Assembly (NCBI GenBank): GCA_023935145.1
Contig: CM043700.1
Location: forward strand, 62,828,120 to 62,892,119
Length of the DNA stretch: 64,000 nucleotides
DNA from: Bretschneidera sinensis
Lineage: Eukaryota > Streptophyta > Magnoliopsida > Brassicales > Akaniaceae
Direction: 5' to 3'
Part shown: piece after piece, positions 11,401 to 24,100 of the stretch
How the letters are laid out: the number at the start of each line of letters is the position of its first letter
Numbering within the stretch: position 1 is the first letter of the stretch
Translations under genes and position numbers: made by a program
The notes under the pieces: generated by a model
Told to the model about the DNA's origin: nothing
The model's input: the letters and a program-made list of their open reading frames with translations, nothing else
Databases searched by the model: none

Positions 11401-13030
11401 TTGTCGTCTACTATAGAGAGTCTGGCTGAAGACTTTAAACTTAGCATTTGTGGGAGTCAACCATTATCCTTTTGTTCCTTGTCATTAGATCTTGTTGTTT
11501 GGTTTTTGTTTTTGTTGTGTTTTTCGAGACAAATATCTGCTATTCAAGTTTGGGGGAGCATGCTCATACGTCACACGCAAACTATGTCGCCCATTCGATC
11601 TGCAGCAGAGGAGTTCCTGGCATTGCGATCGAGCATCCAACTGGAAGCGATCGAGTGCAGTTCCAGAAACTACCCAAACAGCAGTGAGCGGTTGCACTGT
11701 CTGGCTGAAGACGTAAAACTTAGCACTTATGGGAGTCACCCCACAGTATATCCTTTATGTTTTTATTACTTTTCATATTTCTTGTTACTGTTTATTTCTA
11801 GTATTTTTTTTTGTTTTCCAATATTACTTCAGTCTTTATTTTTCAGGGACAATGCGTACTTTAGTTCAAGTTTGGAGGTATGCTATGAGCCATGCCAATC
11901 CAGCTAGTTCTCCATGTCCTAGGTCAGCTAGTTCTCCATGTCCTAGGTCAGCTATTTCCATATTATTCACACATTGGGGACAATGTGTAATTTAAGTTTG
12001 GGGGTATGGGAGATACATTGCACACACTTTGTCCCAGTTTGTTATTGTTTTTCTTTTCTTCGTTTTAAAGAGAAGATAAATGCATGCTCATGTTGTTTTG
12101 AAATTTTGGGTGATCTGAACAAATATTGTGATGTGATTTCACAAATATTGGAAAGCTTAAAATCTTGAACACATGATCTGATGATAGAGTTTTAAAGTTT
12201 ACTTACTTACTTTAAGCATTTGAGAATTCACATGTTTGATCTAATCTGACACGAGCACATTAGCATATAATTGTGTTAGGTATGACATATGATTTTAATG
12301 TGTATGTTTTCATGGCTTAGCTGATTCCGGATGACTTGTTGGATGGACACTTTGGCATAAAAAAATAAATTGCACAAAAAGAGAAAAATGCTCATCATGG
12401 ATAAACTTTCCACTGAGTAACTGGACCTCTTGCCTCAGTAAGCAGTGAGTGCTCACGTCAAAAGGTGAGCATTTTGATTGGTTGCATTAAAGCCAGTTTA
12501 GTTTCGTAGCCTTTTTTACTCAAGTTAGTAAGTCCTTAGGAATACCTTTACACCTAATGCCCTAAAACCATCTGGTTTGAGAGTCATTGATTCAACACTC
12601 ACTACATGGGTCAATAAGAAAGCTTAAGGGAACTAAACATGGCAGAGCCTCACAATAAAAGAAAGAAGAAAATAAGACTATGCCATTGATTGTTCATTCT
12701 GATGGGAAATTCTGTGAATCTTGAGACATGGAGACATTGCATATTAGAATTATTTGGAAGCTTCATATTTATGTGCTAGTTCATTTTACACTGATTTAAG
12801 CTTGTGATGCCTTAGCCGACCTTTTGTAAGTAATTAGATTTTAACATTTCTCTTTATTGTGAAGATGGGTTTATCTTTCTAAGCTTGCTCATAAATGAAT
12901 ATCATGGTTTTGTGTGATACTTAAATTTTTGGATACCATGAAAGATGAATTTATCTTTGTGTTCTTTGTTTTTCATTTAGTTTTTAGTTTCGTATTGCTA
13001 AGGGACTAGCAATATGTAAGTTTGAGGGTG
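11401..13030 (+). other. A 3' noncoding region with repeats, stem-loop and PPT
   Basis: 1.6 kb between integrase and 3' LTR without a recognisable third ORF. It holds a direct repeat around GCTGAAGAC-TAAA-CTTAGCA (11424 and 11704, about 280 bp apart), and a 24-bp tandem repeat (AGCTAGTTCTCCATGTCC) of 2.4 copies at 11901-11960. A 7-bp-stem hairpin (ATTGCTA / TAGCAAT, 12994-13013) precedes the polypurine tract AGTTTGAGGGTG at 13019-13030, the start site for plus-strand DNA synthesis. Small ORFs here are in low-complexity, T-rich sequence and look fortuitous. Confidence 0.7.
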
Positions 13031-13598
13031 TGATAAGTGCTTAAATATTCATATTTAAGTCTCTTAATTTATATTTATTAAGCTCTTAGTTTGTGTTATT
13101 TCATCATATTTTATCTCCTTTCTGTGTTTACTATGTTTTTCTAGGTTTTTGGAGCTTTATAGAATTATCCAGCTTAAAGAGCAAAATAGGGAAAAACTGA
13201 ACTCTGCTATTGCGATCGAGCATATGAGACCTGCAATCGAGTGCAATAGCGCTTAAGTGCCCAAGCTAGAGAGCACATCTCTTTTATTTTAGACTTGAAG
13301 AAAACAAAGATTCAAATTTTAGCAGCCTATCGTCGAGGGATTTTCTCTTATTTAAATGAAGATTTTATTTGAGTATATGAGCTGCTAAAATAAAATAGAC
13401 GTGTGGGTAGAAGTTTTGAGCGGCATGTAAAGGCTTAAATCACACATGCCACATCGGTTGGAAACACATTCTACATCCCACATCCCACGTCAGTTGGAAA
13501 GACATTGCACTCATGGAGTTTCCCTATAAAAGCCCCATTTCACTTCATCTTCAGGGTGTGTGGATCTCGAAGGCTTTGCTATCAAGAGGGAGAGCACT
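13031..13598 (+). repeat. A 3' LTR, part 1
   Basis: Starts TGATAAGTGC directly after the PPT. The TATA box TATAAAAG is at 13525-13532. Relative to the 5' LTR it has a near-duplication of the CCACATCGGTTGGAAA module (about 13448-13510). It is cut at 13598/13599 by element B; GCACT (13594-13598) is the decayed left target copy. Confidence 0.85.
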
Positions 13599-14916
13599 TG
13601 ATGAGAGTCATAAAATGCATCATAACAGTACTTATTTGTTAGAATTTTAGGATTGATCGAGGTTTGAATTACACTTTTAAACCTTAACAACTCTAAAGTG
13701 ATATTCTTGGATCATTGACTTATTTTAGTGAATTTTCAGGTACTTTAAGTTTAAAAGAGATGGAAAAGATATCATTGCTTGAAGCACTAAAATTCCATAC
13801 ATATTGAGGTGAAAGAGTGGTTTCGGAACTGCTCCACACCGCAGCACAGAAGGACTGAGCCGCAGCCTCCAGAAACATTCAGAGGTTGCCACCACCGGTG
13901 TGCGCCGCGGCCTGGACCAGTGCCTAGAGCCTCCACAAGCATCACTACTAGGTTAAGCCGTGGCCTAGATCAGGTAGGGCTGCGGGGCCCAGTAGCCCAC
14001 CTAGCTAAAGACCAGACAGACCCACGGCGCGAGTAAGTGAGAGCCGCGGCGCGCACACGAACCCCTGTTTTCCTAATTAGGGTTTTAGCTGATTGTTTAA
14101 ACCCATAACACCCTTGGACCTTTGTACTATAAATAGATCACTTAGGGTTTAATAAAAAACACACCATTGAGGCTGAAAAACTCAAGAAAGCTACCACACT
14201 CTCCATCAAAGTGTTCAAGCATGAACCCCATGGCCAACTAATCTCCAAGCAAGACGAAAGGATGAATCCCTAGGTGTAGTTGTTCTTATTTTCCATTATT
14301 GGTTCAGTTGTAGTTTGGATTTATTGTCAAAACATTGTTATGATTTACTCTTTGGTTTAATTAGAAGATTTTCTCTTAATTCGGTGATTGTATCTTTCCT
14401 CTTGATATAAGTCTAGTCATGCTCTTCTTATGTCAAGATTGTTGGATGTGATTAAGTCCGGTAGATTTATCTTTTAGGTTTGTCCATTACTGCAATATTT
14501 TTATTAAGATATATTGTCGTTTCTTGATAAATCTATATGATAGGTCATGTGAGCTTAAATCGAAAGTAAAGAGTAATTCATATCAATTACATTAGGGTTT
14601 ATATGTGCTTGATTGAGTATTTACCGATTGCCTGTTTGGGATGTGAAACTAGCAATCAAGATAAAAACAATTGAATCAAGATTGGAATAAGGCAACGAAC
14701 CTAAGGAGGATTTTTGGAACCTTGTTGTTTCTCTAGTATATTCTTTAATCTATTTACACAGTTTTCTCATACTACTTCACTATCAAAACACAAATTTTCT
14801 CACTTGATCTTTATCGTTCGTGTTAAGGTTTACACTTTTCTTTGTAGTTCGCTTTTCTTCGTGGGATCGACACCTCAACTATACACAATAACCGCATATT
14901 AGTTTGAGTGTAACCA
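13599..14916 (+). repeat. B 5' LTR
   Basis: 1318 bp. TATA box TATAAATA at 14128-14135. A GC-rich, CpG-containing block at about 13830-14070 carries repeated GCCGCGGC-like motifs; a 75-codon ORF there (13809-14036) is a by-product of that composition. By eye about 20 of the first 330 bases differ from the 3' LTR. Confidence 0.9.
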
Positions 14917-14921
14917 AATTT

Positions 14922-14939
14922 TGGCGCCGTTGCCAGGGA
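14922..14939 (+). promoter_or_regulatory. B primer binding site
   Basis: TGGCGCCGTTGCCAGGGA, Athila-type PBS with one G to A change, five bases after the LTR end. Confidence 0.9.
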
Positions 14940-15073
14940 AACGCGCTTACATACAAGGAAGATTGTCAACTTTGAGACAAGACGGTAGTATTGATCCTTT
15001 CTCTAAGTTTTTGATTTTCTGATTTTCTTTTATTATTCTGTTTTATTAATTTCCCCTTTAACTCATTTGGTGT

Positions 15074-16135
15074 ATACTTAGACCGAGAGATTTGCGAGGT
15101 AGATTCATTAAAGGACCCGAAATAGAGTTACCCTCTCCTTCCTTGTCCATTAGTGAAACCTCGCCTAGATCAAACTACAGTGTACACCCAAACGAGAACT
15201 TAGAGGATTTTGTTAACATGGCTGATAACCCCAATGAGAATGTTGTTAGGACACTTAAGGATTAATTACATCTTAGCCGAATAGCCACACCATCATGCAT
15301 CATGTTTCCAGCCAATACTCGCCATCAAGATTTTAAAATAGGGATGATACAATTACTCCCTACATTTCATGGCTTGGAAAATGAAAACCCATATGTACAC
15401 ATTAGGGAGTTTGATGAAGTAGTTGCGACTTTTCATAATCAAGATGCAACTGATGATATCGTGACTCAAGTTTTTTCCTTTTTCCTTGAAGGATAAAGCT
15501 AAGAGTTGGCTATACTCACTGAGGCCATGATCTATTTGGTCATGGAATGAGATGACCTAGGTCTTCTTTAATAAATACTTCCCTCAATAGAAGACCAATG
15601 CTTTAAAAAGACAAATCTCCAACTTTGCATAAAAGGACAATGAGACTATGTATCAGTCTTGGGATAAATTTAAGGAGCTGTTAAGTATGTATCCTCACCA
15701 TGGGTATGAGAATTGGTGTTTAGTGAGCTATTTTTATGAAGGACTTACATATACAGAGTGCCAATTTGTAGAGATGATGTGCAATGGTGAATTTTTGCAA
15801 AAAGATCCTGATGAGGCCATAGAATACCTCAATGAGCTTGCTGAAAAAGCCCACATTTGGACTGGACTGAGTGCTACTGAAAGTGCAAATAGGTCACGAC
15901 TTATAGGAAACCCAAGTGGTGGTGGAATATACCATCTTAGGGAAGAAGACAACCTAAAAGCTAAGGTCGAGATGCTCACTAGGGAGTTAGATGCATTAAA
16001 AACTAAAGGCTCAAAGCCAACACACATGGCTAGTCAAGCTGAATCTTTGGAATCAAGTTTTGTGTGTGGCCGGGTAGGCCATCCCACCCAAGAGTGCCCC
16101 ACATTTGTTGATATGAGAGGGATGCATGAGGAGTA
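15074..16135 (+). pseudogene. B gag, decayed
   Basis: The gag start codon has become ATA (15074-15076), where C has ATG at the same place. The frame then carries RPRDLRGRFIKGP and the capsid block IQLLPTFHGLENENPYVHI. A TAA interrupts at about 15263; a two-base deletion near 15463 shifts the frame. The core continues at 15648-16135 with MYPHHGYENW and the DPDEAIEYLNELAEKAH block. The zinc knuckle at 16056-16097 has Ser for the first Cys (SFVC-GH-EC), so metal binding would be impaired. A TAA closes it at 16134. Confidence 0.85.
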
Positions 16136-17690
16136 ATGTAATGCCTTAGACATGCATAAAAAGCCTTTTGCACCCTTCTCTAACACCTATAATCCGGGAT
16201 AGTGCAATCACCACAACTTCAGCTGGAAGTCTGAAAACCAGTAGCTTGCACAACCCCCTAGATCATACCCTGCACCATATCATGCATCCTCATCCTCTAG
16301 GAGTTCTTCAGAAGACACCTTGCATGCTTTTATTAAGGCACATGGTAAGACAAACTAAAGGTGTGAAGCATTAATCACACAGGTTGTGGAAGAGAATAAG
16401 GAAATAAGGAGCCAAGTGTCCAAATTGATGGGCTCCTTGAATGTAAATGAGTGAGGTAAGTTCCCTTCCCAAGCTTTGTCCACACCCCATGGTCAACATA
16501 TGGCACAAGTAAATCTGAAAGATGTGAATGCCATTCTGACATGAAGTGGTAAGTCATTACACATCCCAACAAAGAACAAATCAGAGGATATGGAAAAGGG
16601 TCAAAGTAGTAGTGATACCAAACTACCCAAGGACCCTAAGGTTACCAAGAGCCCTGTTAAGGCACCATTCCCTTAAGCCTTAAAATCAAACAAGAAAATC
16701 TAGACCTAAACAATGAAATCCTAGAGAACCTAAGGCAAGTAAAACTTAAACTTCCTCTTTTACATGTGATTAAACAAGTCCCTACCTATGTAAAAGTTCT
16801 CAAGGATTTGTGTACCATTAAAAGGAAGCACCATGTAAATAAAATAGCATCTAACAAAATAAGTTAGTGATTTAATTGAGCAAAAGATTCCCCCCAAATA
16901 CAAAGATCCCGGCTGTCCAACCATTGCATGTAGCATTGGAAATCATGAGGTTGGACATGCATTGCTAGATTTAGGAGCTAGTGTAAATCTAATGCCATTT
17001 TCTATTAATTTGCAGCTGGGTTTAGAAGAAATCAAACCAATCGTTGTGGTATTGCAATTGGCTGACCAATCAGTCAACGTACCACGGGGTGTTGTAGAGG
17101 ATGTTTTAATTCAAATTGATAAATTTTATTATCCTGTTGATTTTCTAATCCTTGATACTACTTCTGCTGTTGACACTAACTCTAAAATTCCTTTGATTTT
17201 GGGTAGACCTTTCCTTGCTACTGCAAATGCTCTAATTAATTGTAGGAATGTACTCATGAAGCTGTCCTTTGGAAACATGACCCTCGAGGTGAACATCTTC
17301 AATGTTGCAAAACAGCCCGAAGATGAGGACGAGAACTACCAGTTATACATGATTGAGTCACTCATCGATAAGAGAGTTTCCATAGCTCATGGTTTTGATC
17401 CTCTAGAGTATTTTCTTATTAATTCTGAGTTTGATTCAATTAATGATAAATCTGATATAATTGATATTTGTGTTGTTTTTGATAAATCTCAGGATTATGG
17501 CACTCGAGCATGGCAACTGAAGTTTGAGGAGTTGCCCGGGAAAAGCAAGAAACAAATCCCCTCAAGTGTGGAAGCACCCAAAGTTGAATTGACGCCAGTA
17601 CCTAAGGGTTTGAAACATGTCTTCCTCAGTCCAGGTGATACTTTTCCTGTTATTATCTCATTTGAATTGTCCGAGTCTCAAGGTGAGAAA
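16136..17690 (+). pseudogene. B gag-pol linker and protease
   Basis: The linker (16136-16860) is full of stops; its proline- and glutamine-rich counterpart in C is open. The protease reads in one frame from about 16870 to 17916: active site DLGASVNLMPFS (Asp 16968-16970), then LILGRPFLATANALIN (about 17196-17240). It is followed by an acidic spacer toward RT. No internal stop lies in the protease itself from 16962, so this domain is the best preserved protease of the three Athila copies. The apparent start at 16962 is a TTG inside the domain, not a real start. Confidence 0.85.
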
Positions 17691-19140
17691 TTATTTCGGA
17701 CCTTAAATAAACATAAATCAGCCGTAGAATGGAGCATAGCTGATTTAAAAGGTATTAATCCCCTGATCTGTTCTCATAAGATAAATTTGGATGATGGAAC
17801 TAGTCCTCGTAGAGACCCCCAACGTAGTCTTAACCCCATTATGAAAGAAGTAGTGAAAAATGAAGTGTTGAAACTATTAGATGCGGGAATTACATATCCC
17901 ATAGCTGATAGTAAATAGGTAAGTCCTACACAAGTCGTTCCTAAAAAGTCCAGTGTCATGGTGGTAAAGAATGACCTAGGAGAGTTAGTCCCTACAAAAC
18001 TTGTGACTGGGTGGCGAATGTGCATTGATTATAGAAAATTGAATGCTGACGCCCAAAAAGACCATTTTCCACTCCCCTTTATCGATCAAATTCTTGAGTG
18101 TGTAGCTGGTCATCCTTTTTACTATTTCTTAGATGGTTATTCTGGTTATTATCAAATTGAAATTGCATCAGAAGACCAGGATAAAACCACCTTCACTTAT
18201 CCCTTTGGTACTTATGCTTTTCGTAGAATGCTATTTGGATTGTGTAATGCACCTGCTACTTTTCAACGTTGCATGATGAGCATTTTTAGTGACATGGTTT
18301 AAAATTGCATGGAAGTTTTTATAGATGACTTGACTGTTTTGGATCCTCGTTTGATGGATGCTTATTGAATTTAGAGAGAGTATTAATTCGTTGTAAGGAA
18401 AATGAATTAGTCTTAAATTGGGAAAAATGCCATTTCATGGTACCTTCAGGTATTGCCTTAGGGCATATTGTTTCTTCTAAGGGGATAGAGGTTGATCAAT
18501 CTAAGATCGAATTAATTTCTAAATTTCCTACGCCTAAGATAGTAAAGGATGTGAGATATTTTCTTGGTCATGCTAGTTTTTATAGGAGGTTCAGACAAAA
18601 CTTTTCCAATATATCTAGACCACTATGTGCCCTCCTAGTTAAAGATGCCCCATTTGAGTGGACACAATTTTATCAAGAGGCCTTTAAAATGCTGATTGGT
18701 AAGCTTACTTCAGCACCCATAATGCGGTCACTTGATTGGACTTTACCTTTTGAAATAATGTGTGATGCTAGTGACTTTGCTGTAGGTGTTATTCTTGGAC
18801 AACGAAGGGATGGGAAACCTATTGTCATTTACTATGCTAGTAAAACTCTAAATAGTGCTCAATTGAATTACTCCACTACTGAAAAAGAATTGCTAGCTGT
18901 AGTATTTGCATTGGACAAATTTTGTGCTTATTTAATTGGTTCTCCTATTCTTATCTTCACATATCATGCAGCTCTCAAGTACCTTCTTACAAATAAGGAT
19001 GCTAAGGCATGACTAATACAGTGGATCCTACTCTTACAAGAATTAGACATCACCATCAAAGACAAGAAAGGAGTAGAGAATGTAGTGGTTGACCATCTCT
19101 CGAGGCTCACATTTGAGGACACCTCTAACGACATGCCAAT
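17691..19140 (+). pseudogene. B reverse transcriptase and RNase H, decayed
   Basis: RT runs in the protease frame. TAG at 17916-17918 replaces the Trp of DSKW. The frame continues with CIDYRKLN, FLDGYSGYYQI and the catalytic FIDDL (Asp codons 18324-18329) just after a TAA at 18300-18302. A one-base deletion at about 18340 shifts into the frame of 18365-19012, which carries the RT connection and RNase H: CDASDFAVG, then [19 protein letters not shown] to TGA change ends it at 19010-19012, and the chain continues to about 19140. Confidence 0.88.
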
Positions 19141-20432
19141 CAATGATGATTTTCCCGATGAGCATTTACTCTCTGTTACCTCTCTACCATGGTTTGCTCA
19201 TATCGTGAATTATTTGGCTCCCGGTGAGATACCGATGGATTGGAGCGCTCAAGACAAGGGAAAGTTCTTGAATGAGGTACATAATTTTTATTGAGATGAC
19301 CCCTATCTTTTCAAATACCGCCCTGACCAAATTTTAAGGTGTTGCATCCCTAATGAAGAGATTGTCAGCTTCTTAGAATTTTGTCACTCCCAAGCTTGTG
19401 GGGGCCACTTTTCAACGAAAAAAACCACCGCAAAAATTTTGCAGTGTGGATTTTATTGGCCCACCTTATTTAAAGATGCAAACATATATTGTTGCTCATG
19501 TGAAAAGTGTCAGAAGTTAGGAGCTGTGTCTCGTCAAAATATGATGCCCTTAAACCCAATTTTAGTGATTGAAATCTTTGATTGTTGGGGCATTGATTTC
19601 ATGTGACCATTTCCTCCTTCTTTCGAATATCAATATATCATTGTGGCAATAGATTATGTGTCAACATGGGTAGAGGCAGCAGCTTGCTGAAGCAATGATA
19701 ATAGAACGGTAATTAAATTTCTCAAAGAAAATGTGTTATCTCGATTTGGTACACCACGTGCTATAATTAGTGATCGATTTGGTACATTTTTGCAACCATT
19801 CTTTTGAAGCTTTGATGAGAAAATATGGGGTGTTACATAAGATCTCTACTGCCTATCACTCACAGACAAGTGGACAAGTAGAACTTGCAAATAGGAAAAT
19901 TAAACAAATTATAGAAAAAATGGTCAACCCGGATCGTAAGGATTGGTCTTTGAGACTAGTTGATGCGCTTTGGGCTTACCGTACAACTTTCAAAACCCCC
20001 TTAGGTATGTCACCTTATAAGTTTGTTTTTGGAAAGCCTTGCCACTTACCTGTGGAGCTTGAGCATCGAGCTTATTGGGCCATCGAGTCTTTCAATTTTG
20101 ACATAGGAGAAGCTGGTAAGCTTAGGAAATTTCAGTTGACAGAGTTAGAGGAGTTAAGAAATGATGCTTATGAGAACTCTAGAATCTATAAAGTGAAGAT
20201 GAAAGTGTTTCATGATAAAAATATTTTGAGGAAAACATTCAACCCTAATGATCGGGTGTTCTTATACGATTCTAGACTCCATAAGCATCCAGGAAAACTT
20301 CGGTCGAGGTGGACCGACCCTTTTGTAGCGAGGAATGTTTTTGCAAATGGGGCGGTGGAAATAGAGGATACTAGAGATGCTTGGATTTTTAAATTAAGTG
20401 GTCAACGCCTTAAAATCTTAATCGATAGGTAA
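19141..20432 (+). pseudogene. B integrase, decayed
   Basis: HHCC zinc domain at about 19385-19512 (HSQACGGH, then CCSCEKC). The catalytic core has first Asp at 19595-19597 in GIDFM (followed by a TGA in place of Gly), and second Asp at 19771-19773 next to a small duplication that shifts the frame. The Glu is at 19881-19883 in QVELANR. 19770-20432 is open for 220 codons and includes the [20 protein letters not shown] block and the C-terminal domain to the stop. Breaks lie mostly in the N-terminal half. Confidence 0.85.
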
Positions 20433-21258
20433 GATCCGGAAGTGGAAGACATTCCGCTTATAGATCCAATCTATTCACCTTGACCACACCACACAGGTAT
20501 GCTTTTATTTTTCTTTTGTTTTGTTTATTTTGTTTAAGTTTATTTCAATTTTAATTTTTAGCTTTTTCTAGTTTGATTTAATCTAATTTTTAGTTTAAAT
20601 GTTATTTTTTATCAATTTATTTTGTATAAACAAGTTTTTTGTTTTTAGAATCAGGTCCGGGCCATGCCTAGGCCCAACCCAGCGCGTCTCGCCCCCCAGG
20701 AAGCACACAAGCCCAGTCTATTGTGCACCTAGGCCCAAGCCTAACACACCTCGCCCAGCAGTACGCCATAGCCGAGCACTGCAACCCAGTATGTCTCCTG
20801 CTGCAGCGCACAAAAACACGCACAAGAGGGCTAGGTCTTTAAGCCACGATCCACATAAGTGCAAGCTGCGGCGCACACTCGTTCTACACTTAATAATACC
20901 CAAATTTGCAGCCTCCTTCTTCATTCTACTTTGAAAACACACAGCACACTCCTCTCTCTCTCGCATCCTCTCTCCAAACCTTCACTTACCCACTCACTTT
21001 TGCTCAAAATTTCTTGATTCTAACATCATTTCTTGGAGGATTTAGCACAAATATTGCAGATTTTGTTGGAAATTTCTCCAAAAAGCTTGGTTCTAAGAGG
21101 ATTTTGGGTTCTTCAAGAAGACTTCAAGTTGGTGGGCACTCTTCCTTCTCTCTAACTTTGGGCATCAAGTAAGACCAATTTCTTCTCTTTGTTGTTCATT
21201 TGTGCTATTTGGGTGGTTAATTTTGAATTAGTTCTATTGTTTTATACATTTGATTCAA
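20433..21258 (+). other. B spacer between pol and third ORF
   Basis: A T-rich stretch (20500-20640) is followed by a C-rich stretch (20650-20890) with repeated AGGCCCAAC/CTAGGCCCAAG motifs. The 111-codon ORF at 20599-20934 spans the change in composition and has no recognisable domain. The equivalent spacer in C (40576-41261) does not keep it open, so I do not call it a gene. Confidence 0.55.
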
Positions 21259-22397
21259 ATGGCCCTTATTACTAAGAGACCAAGGGGGAAACAACCTCAA
21301 GAATTTGATGAGAGCAAATTTTTTAGTTTTGAGGCTAGTAAGAGATATGTTAGGATGATGCAGACTAGAAAACCCATTCTTGAGAGAAAATTCACCATCA
21401 CCGAGAGGGGAAACCCAACCTTGTTTTGAATGATTATTGATAGGAATTGGGGTACATTTGCTAGACAACCATCTCATTCCTCACAAATGTGGTTAGAGAA
21501 TTCTATGTTAATGCAGAAGAACATAGAAATGGTAAGTTGAGGGTGAGAGGAAAAACAGTTTCTTTTAGCAGCACATCTATCAATAGATTTTATGGGCTAC
21601 CTGACATAGAAAACAGTGAGTATATTGCATATGCGTCTAATATTAATTATGAAGAGATTTGCAATACTCTCTGTATTCCGGGCACTACATGGAAAATAAC
21701 GGGTGATACCCCTATAACCTTGCCTGGTACTTCTCTGACTGTCAATGCTCAAGCTTGGCAATATTTTGTATGTCAGAGATTGATGTCTGCTACACATTAT
21801 AGTGACCTTACTGTTGAGAGATTTGTTCTGATTTATGCTATTTTGATGGGCATGACTATTGATGTGGGCCAAATCAAATTCAATTCTATCATACATACTG
21901 TGCGATAAAAGCTTGGATTGTACTTCCCTTCATTAGTTACCCAATTATGCATCCAAGCCAGTGTCCAGTATAGTCCTGATGAGAAGGCCCAACAACCCAA
22001 GAAGCCCATCGATGATAGTATGCTCATTCTGATTAAAGCCTCAAGGCCGCCAGCTCCGGGAGAGAGAGCAGCGATTGTTGTTCCCCCTCCTCCCTCTAGG
22101 CATTTCACTGTTACCGAGTTCCTTGAGCGTTTAGATATTCGTTTTGACGAGCATTAGAAATTCTTGCATGATAGATTTGATCGTCAAGAACGATTCTTGG
22201 CTAGGCAAGCTGATTATCAGGCGGGGGTATACTCTTCTTTTGGTCAGATGTACCAACACCTTTCCTCCGTTACTGGTTGTGACATGGATCACTTTTCCAC
22301 TTTGCCATCCTATCCGGGTTCATCTTTTGATCCAGCTCCTGAGAAAGGTGAAGAGAATGAAGAGAATGAAGAGGAGGATGAAGACAGAGAAGATTAG
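21259..22397 (+). pseudogene. B third ORF (plant-transposon-protein family), decayed
   Basis: Sits between pol and the 3' LTR, where Athila elements carry an extra, sometimes envelope-like, ORF. ATG at 21259; the N-terminus is basic (KRPRGKQPQ). TGA at 21427 and a one-base deletion near 21480 break it. The core 21489-21908 (139 codons) has REFYVNAEEHRNGKLRVRGK, INRFYGLPDIENSEY, WQYFVCQRLM and LIYAILMGMTIDVGQI, which I recognise as the 'putative plant transposon protein' domain (PF20167-type). After a TAA at 21906, the C-terminus has a Pro-rich linker (about 22050-22100), a short charged heptad-like helix and a Glu/Asp-rich tail. TAG at 22156 replaces a Gln. Function unknown. Confidence 0.78.
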
Positions 22398-24100
22398 TTT
22401 TGGGTTCTATCTTATTTGTCCCCTTTTATTTTATTTTTGATTATTATTATCGGATAACTGTACTAACATTTATTGTGTATTTCTTTTCATTATTTTATTT
22501 TTTGTACTTTATATTCAATTTTAGTTATTTATTTAGATTTCATGTGTTAATCTAACATACGGTAGGAATCTTAATGTTACACCGCAGTTGCTTTCTTTTT
22601 GTCTGTTTTGTTCTATGTTATAGATCAAAATTTCAGTAAGAAGCACGGCATGCAGTTCGAATTGTGGTGCATAATTTTCAGCTTCTGTACATTTTTGCTT
22701 ACAAAGAGAGTTTCCTTTACTTTTTCTTTCACATTGAGGTCAATGCTATTTTTAAGTTGGGGGTGGAGGAAACGTATTTCTTTTTTTCATTGAACTGCTT
22801 GGTGTCATTTTTCCTTTTTGTTTCTTTCTAGCATGTTTTGTGTTAAGCCTTGTAGTTAATTCACATGTCAATGATATGAGCTTAATTGAGATAGCATACA
22901 GCATTTAGAAGAAGTTAAATCTTGCTTCGGTTTGAGAATAATCTAAGTGTCAATCTTCATTTGGTTTGAGAATCTGGTTTACAGTAAGATTGCAAGATTA
23001 GTCTAAAACATTTAGAGAAGTTTTATGTGTGACTGTTTTGTGAATACTTTTGCGGTGTCAACAAGCTCTAGAACTTATTTGATAATCACTTGAGACGAAT
23101 TCCTATAATACACATTACTTAGAATATAATATGGGCCATTTTTGGACCGTTTGAGCCTTTCAAACATATTTATCGCTAATCACCTGTTTGAGCATTTTTC
23201 TTGAAAAAGAATTTGAGCCTTATTTCTTTCAATAACTAATTTACTCACCTTTATGAGCCTAAAAATATTCTATCATTACCTTTCTTTTAAGAGAACTTAG
23301 TCATACACATTTGTTGAGAAGCACTTGAGAGGAGTAAGGATGGAAATATGAAAAAATATTACTACCATAACCCAAGTACATTAAAGGAGATAAGTTGGGG
23401 GTTGTGGAAAAGAAAAGAAAAAAAATGAAAAAGAAGGTGAATGGTCTTATGCAAAAAAAAAAAAAAAAAGTGAATTATGGCAAAGAAAGAAGAAAAAAAA
23501 AGTGGTGATTTAAATGCTCGAAAAATGGTTGAAAGAGTTGGGTGTTGAAATAAGGTTATCCAGTGCTTAAAGTAGGTTGTGTTTAAAACTAAGAGATTAA
23601 ATTCTTTTATTTGTTGAAACATTCCCGTTCTTTCTTAACCTTTACCTTAGCCTAACATTACAAGCTTATTAAAGACCTATTGATCCAAGGTAGTGTGATT
23701 TTTTTACAATAGTGGAGAGTGATTTGAAAAATGAGCCTATGGAGCATTGTTTTTGTGATTGATGTCACGCAAATTAAATATTTTAGAGGCCAAGACTTGT
23801 ATTCATGAATGTTATGCATAAAATCATCCGGGTGTTCGGATTAATGGATTATGCTAAGATGGATGTTAAGAGTCGATAAAAATTTTAAGATTGATGTTTG
23901 GATTACTTTTGGACTTGGGTGATATTTAATAATTCTATGTGTTGTGTGTTATGTACGATTTTTGAGACAAAAGGTGAATTACTCTTGGATTAACGCTAAC
24001 ATTGCTTTACTTTGTTTTGTTTCCTACTATAGAATTCATTTATTTTTGTTTTCTTTTCGCTTGAATTGCTAGGGACTAGCAATAAGCTAGTTGAGGGTTA
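22398..24100 (+). other. B 3' noncoding region with purine tract, stem-loop and PPT
   Basis: 1.7 kb without an ORF that resembles a gene. A strongly purine-rich, A-run-containing stretch lies at 23396-23510 and recurs in C at 43385-43520. A hairpin with ATTGCTA/TAGCAAT arms and GGGAC loop is at 24065-24083, followed by the PPT-like TAGTTGAGGGTTA (24088-24100). Confidence 0.7.

Noticed and set aside
13809..14036. 75-codon ORF in the B 5' LTR
   Set aside because: Lies in the CpG-rich LTR block, is not open in the B 3' LTR or either C LTR, and has no domain.
20599..20934. 111-codon ORF between pol and third ORF of B
   Set aside because: Not conserved in element C and spans a sharp composition change; best explained by chance in C-rich sequence.
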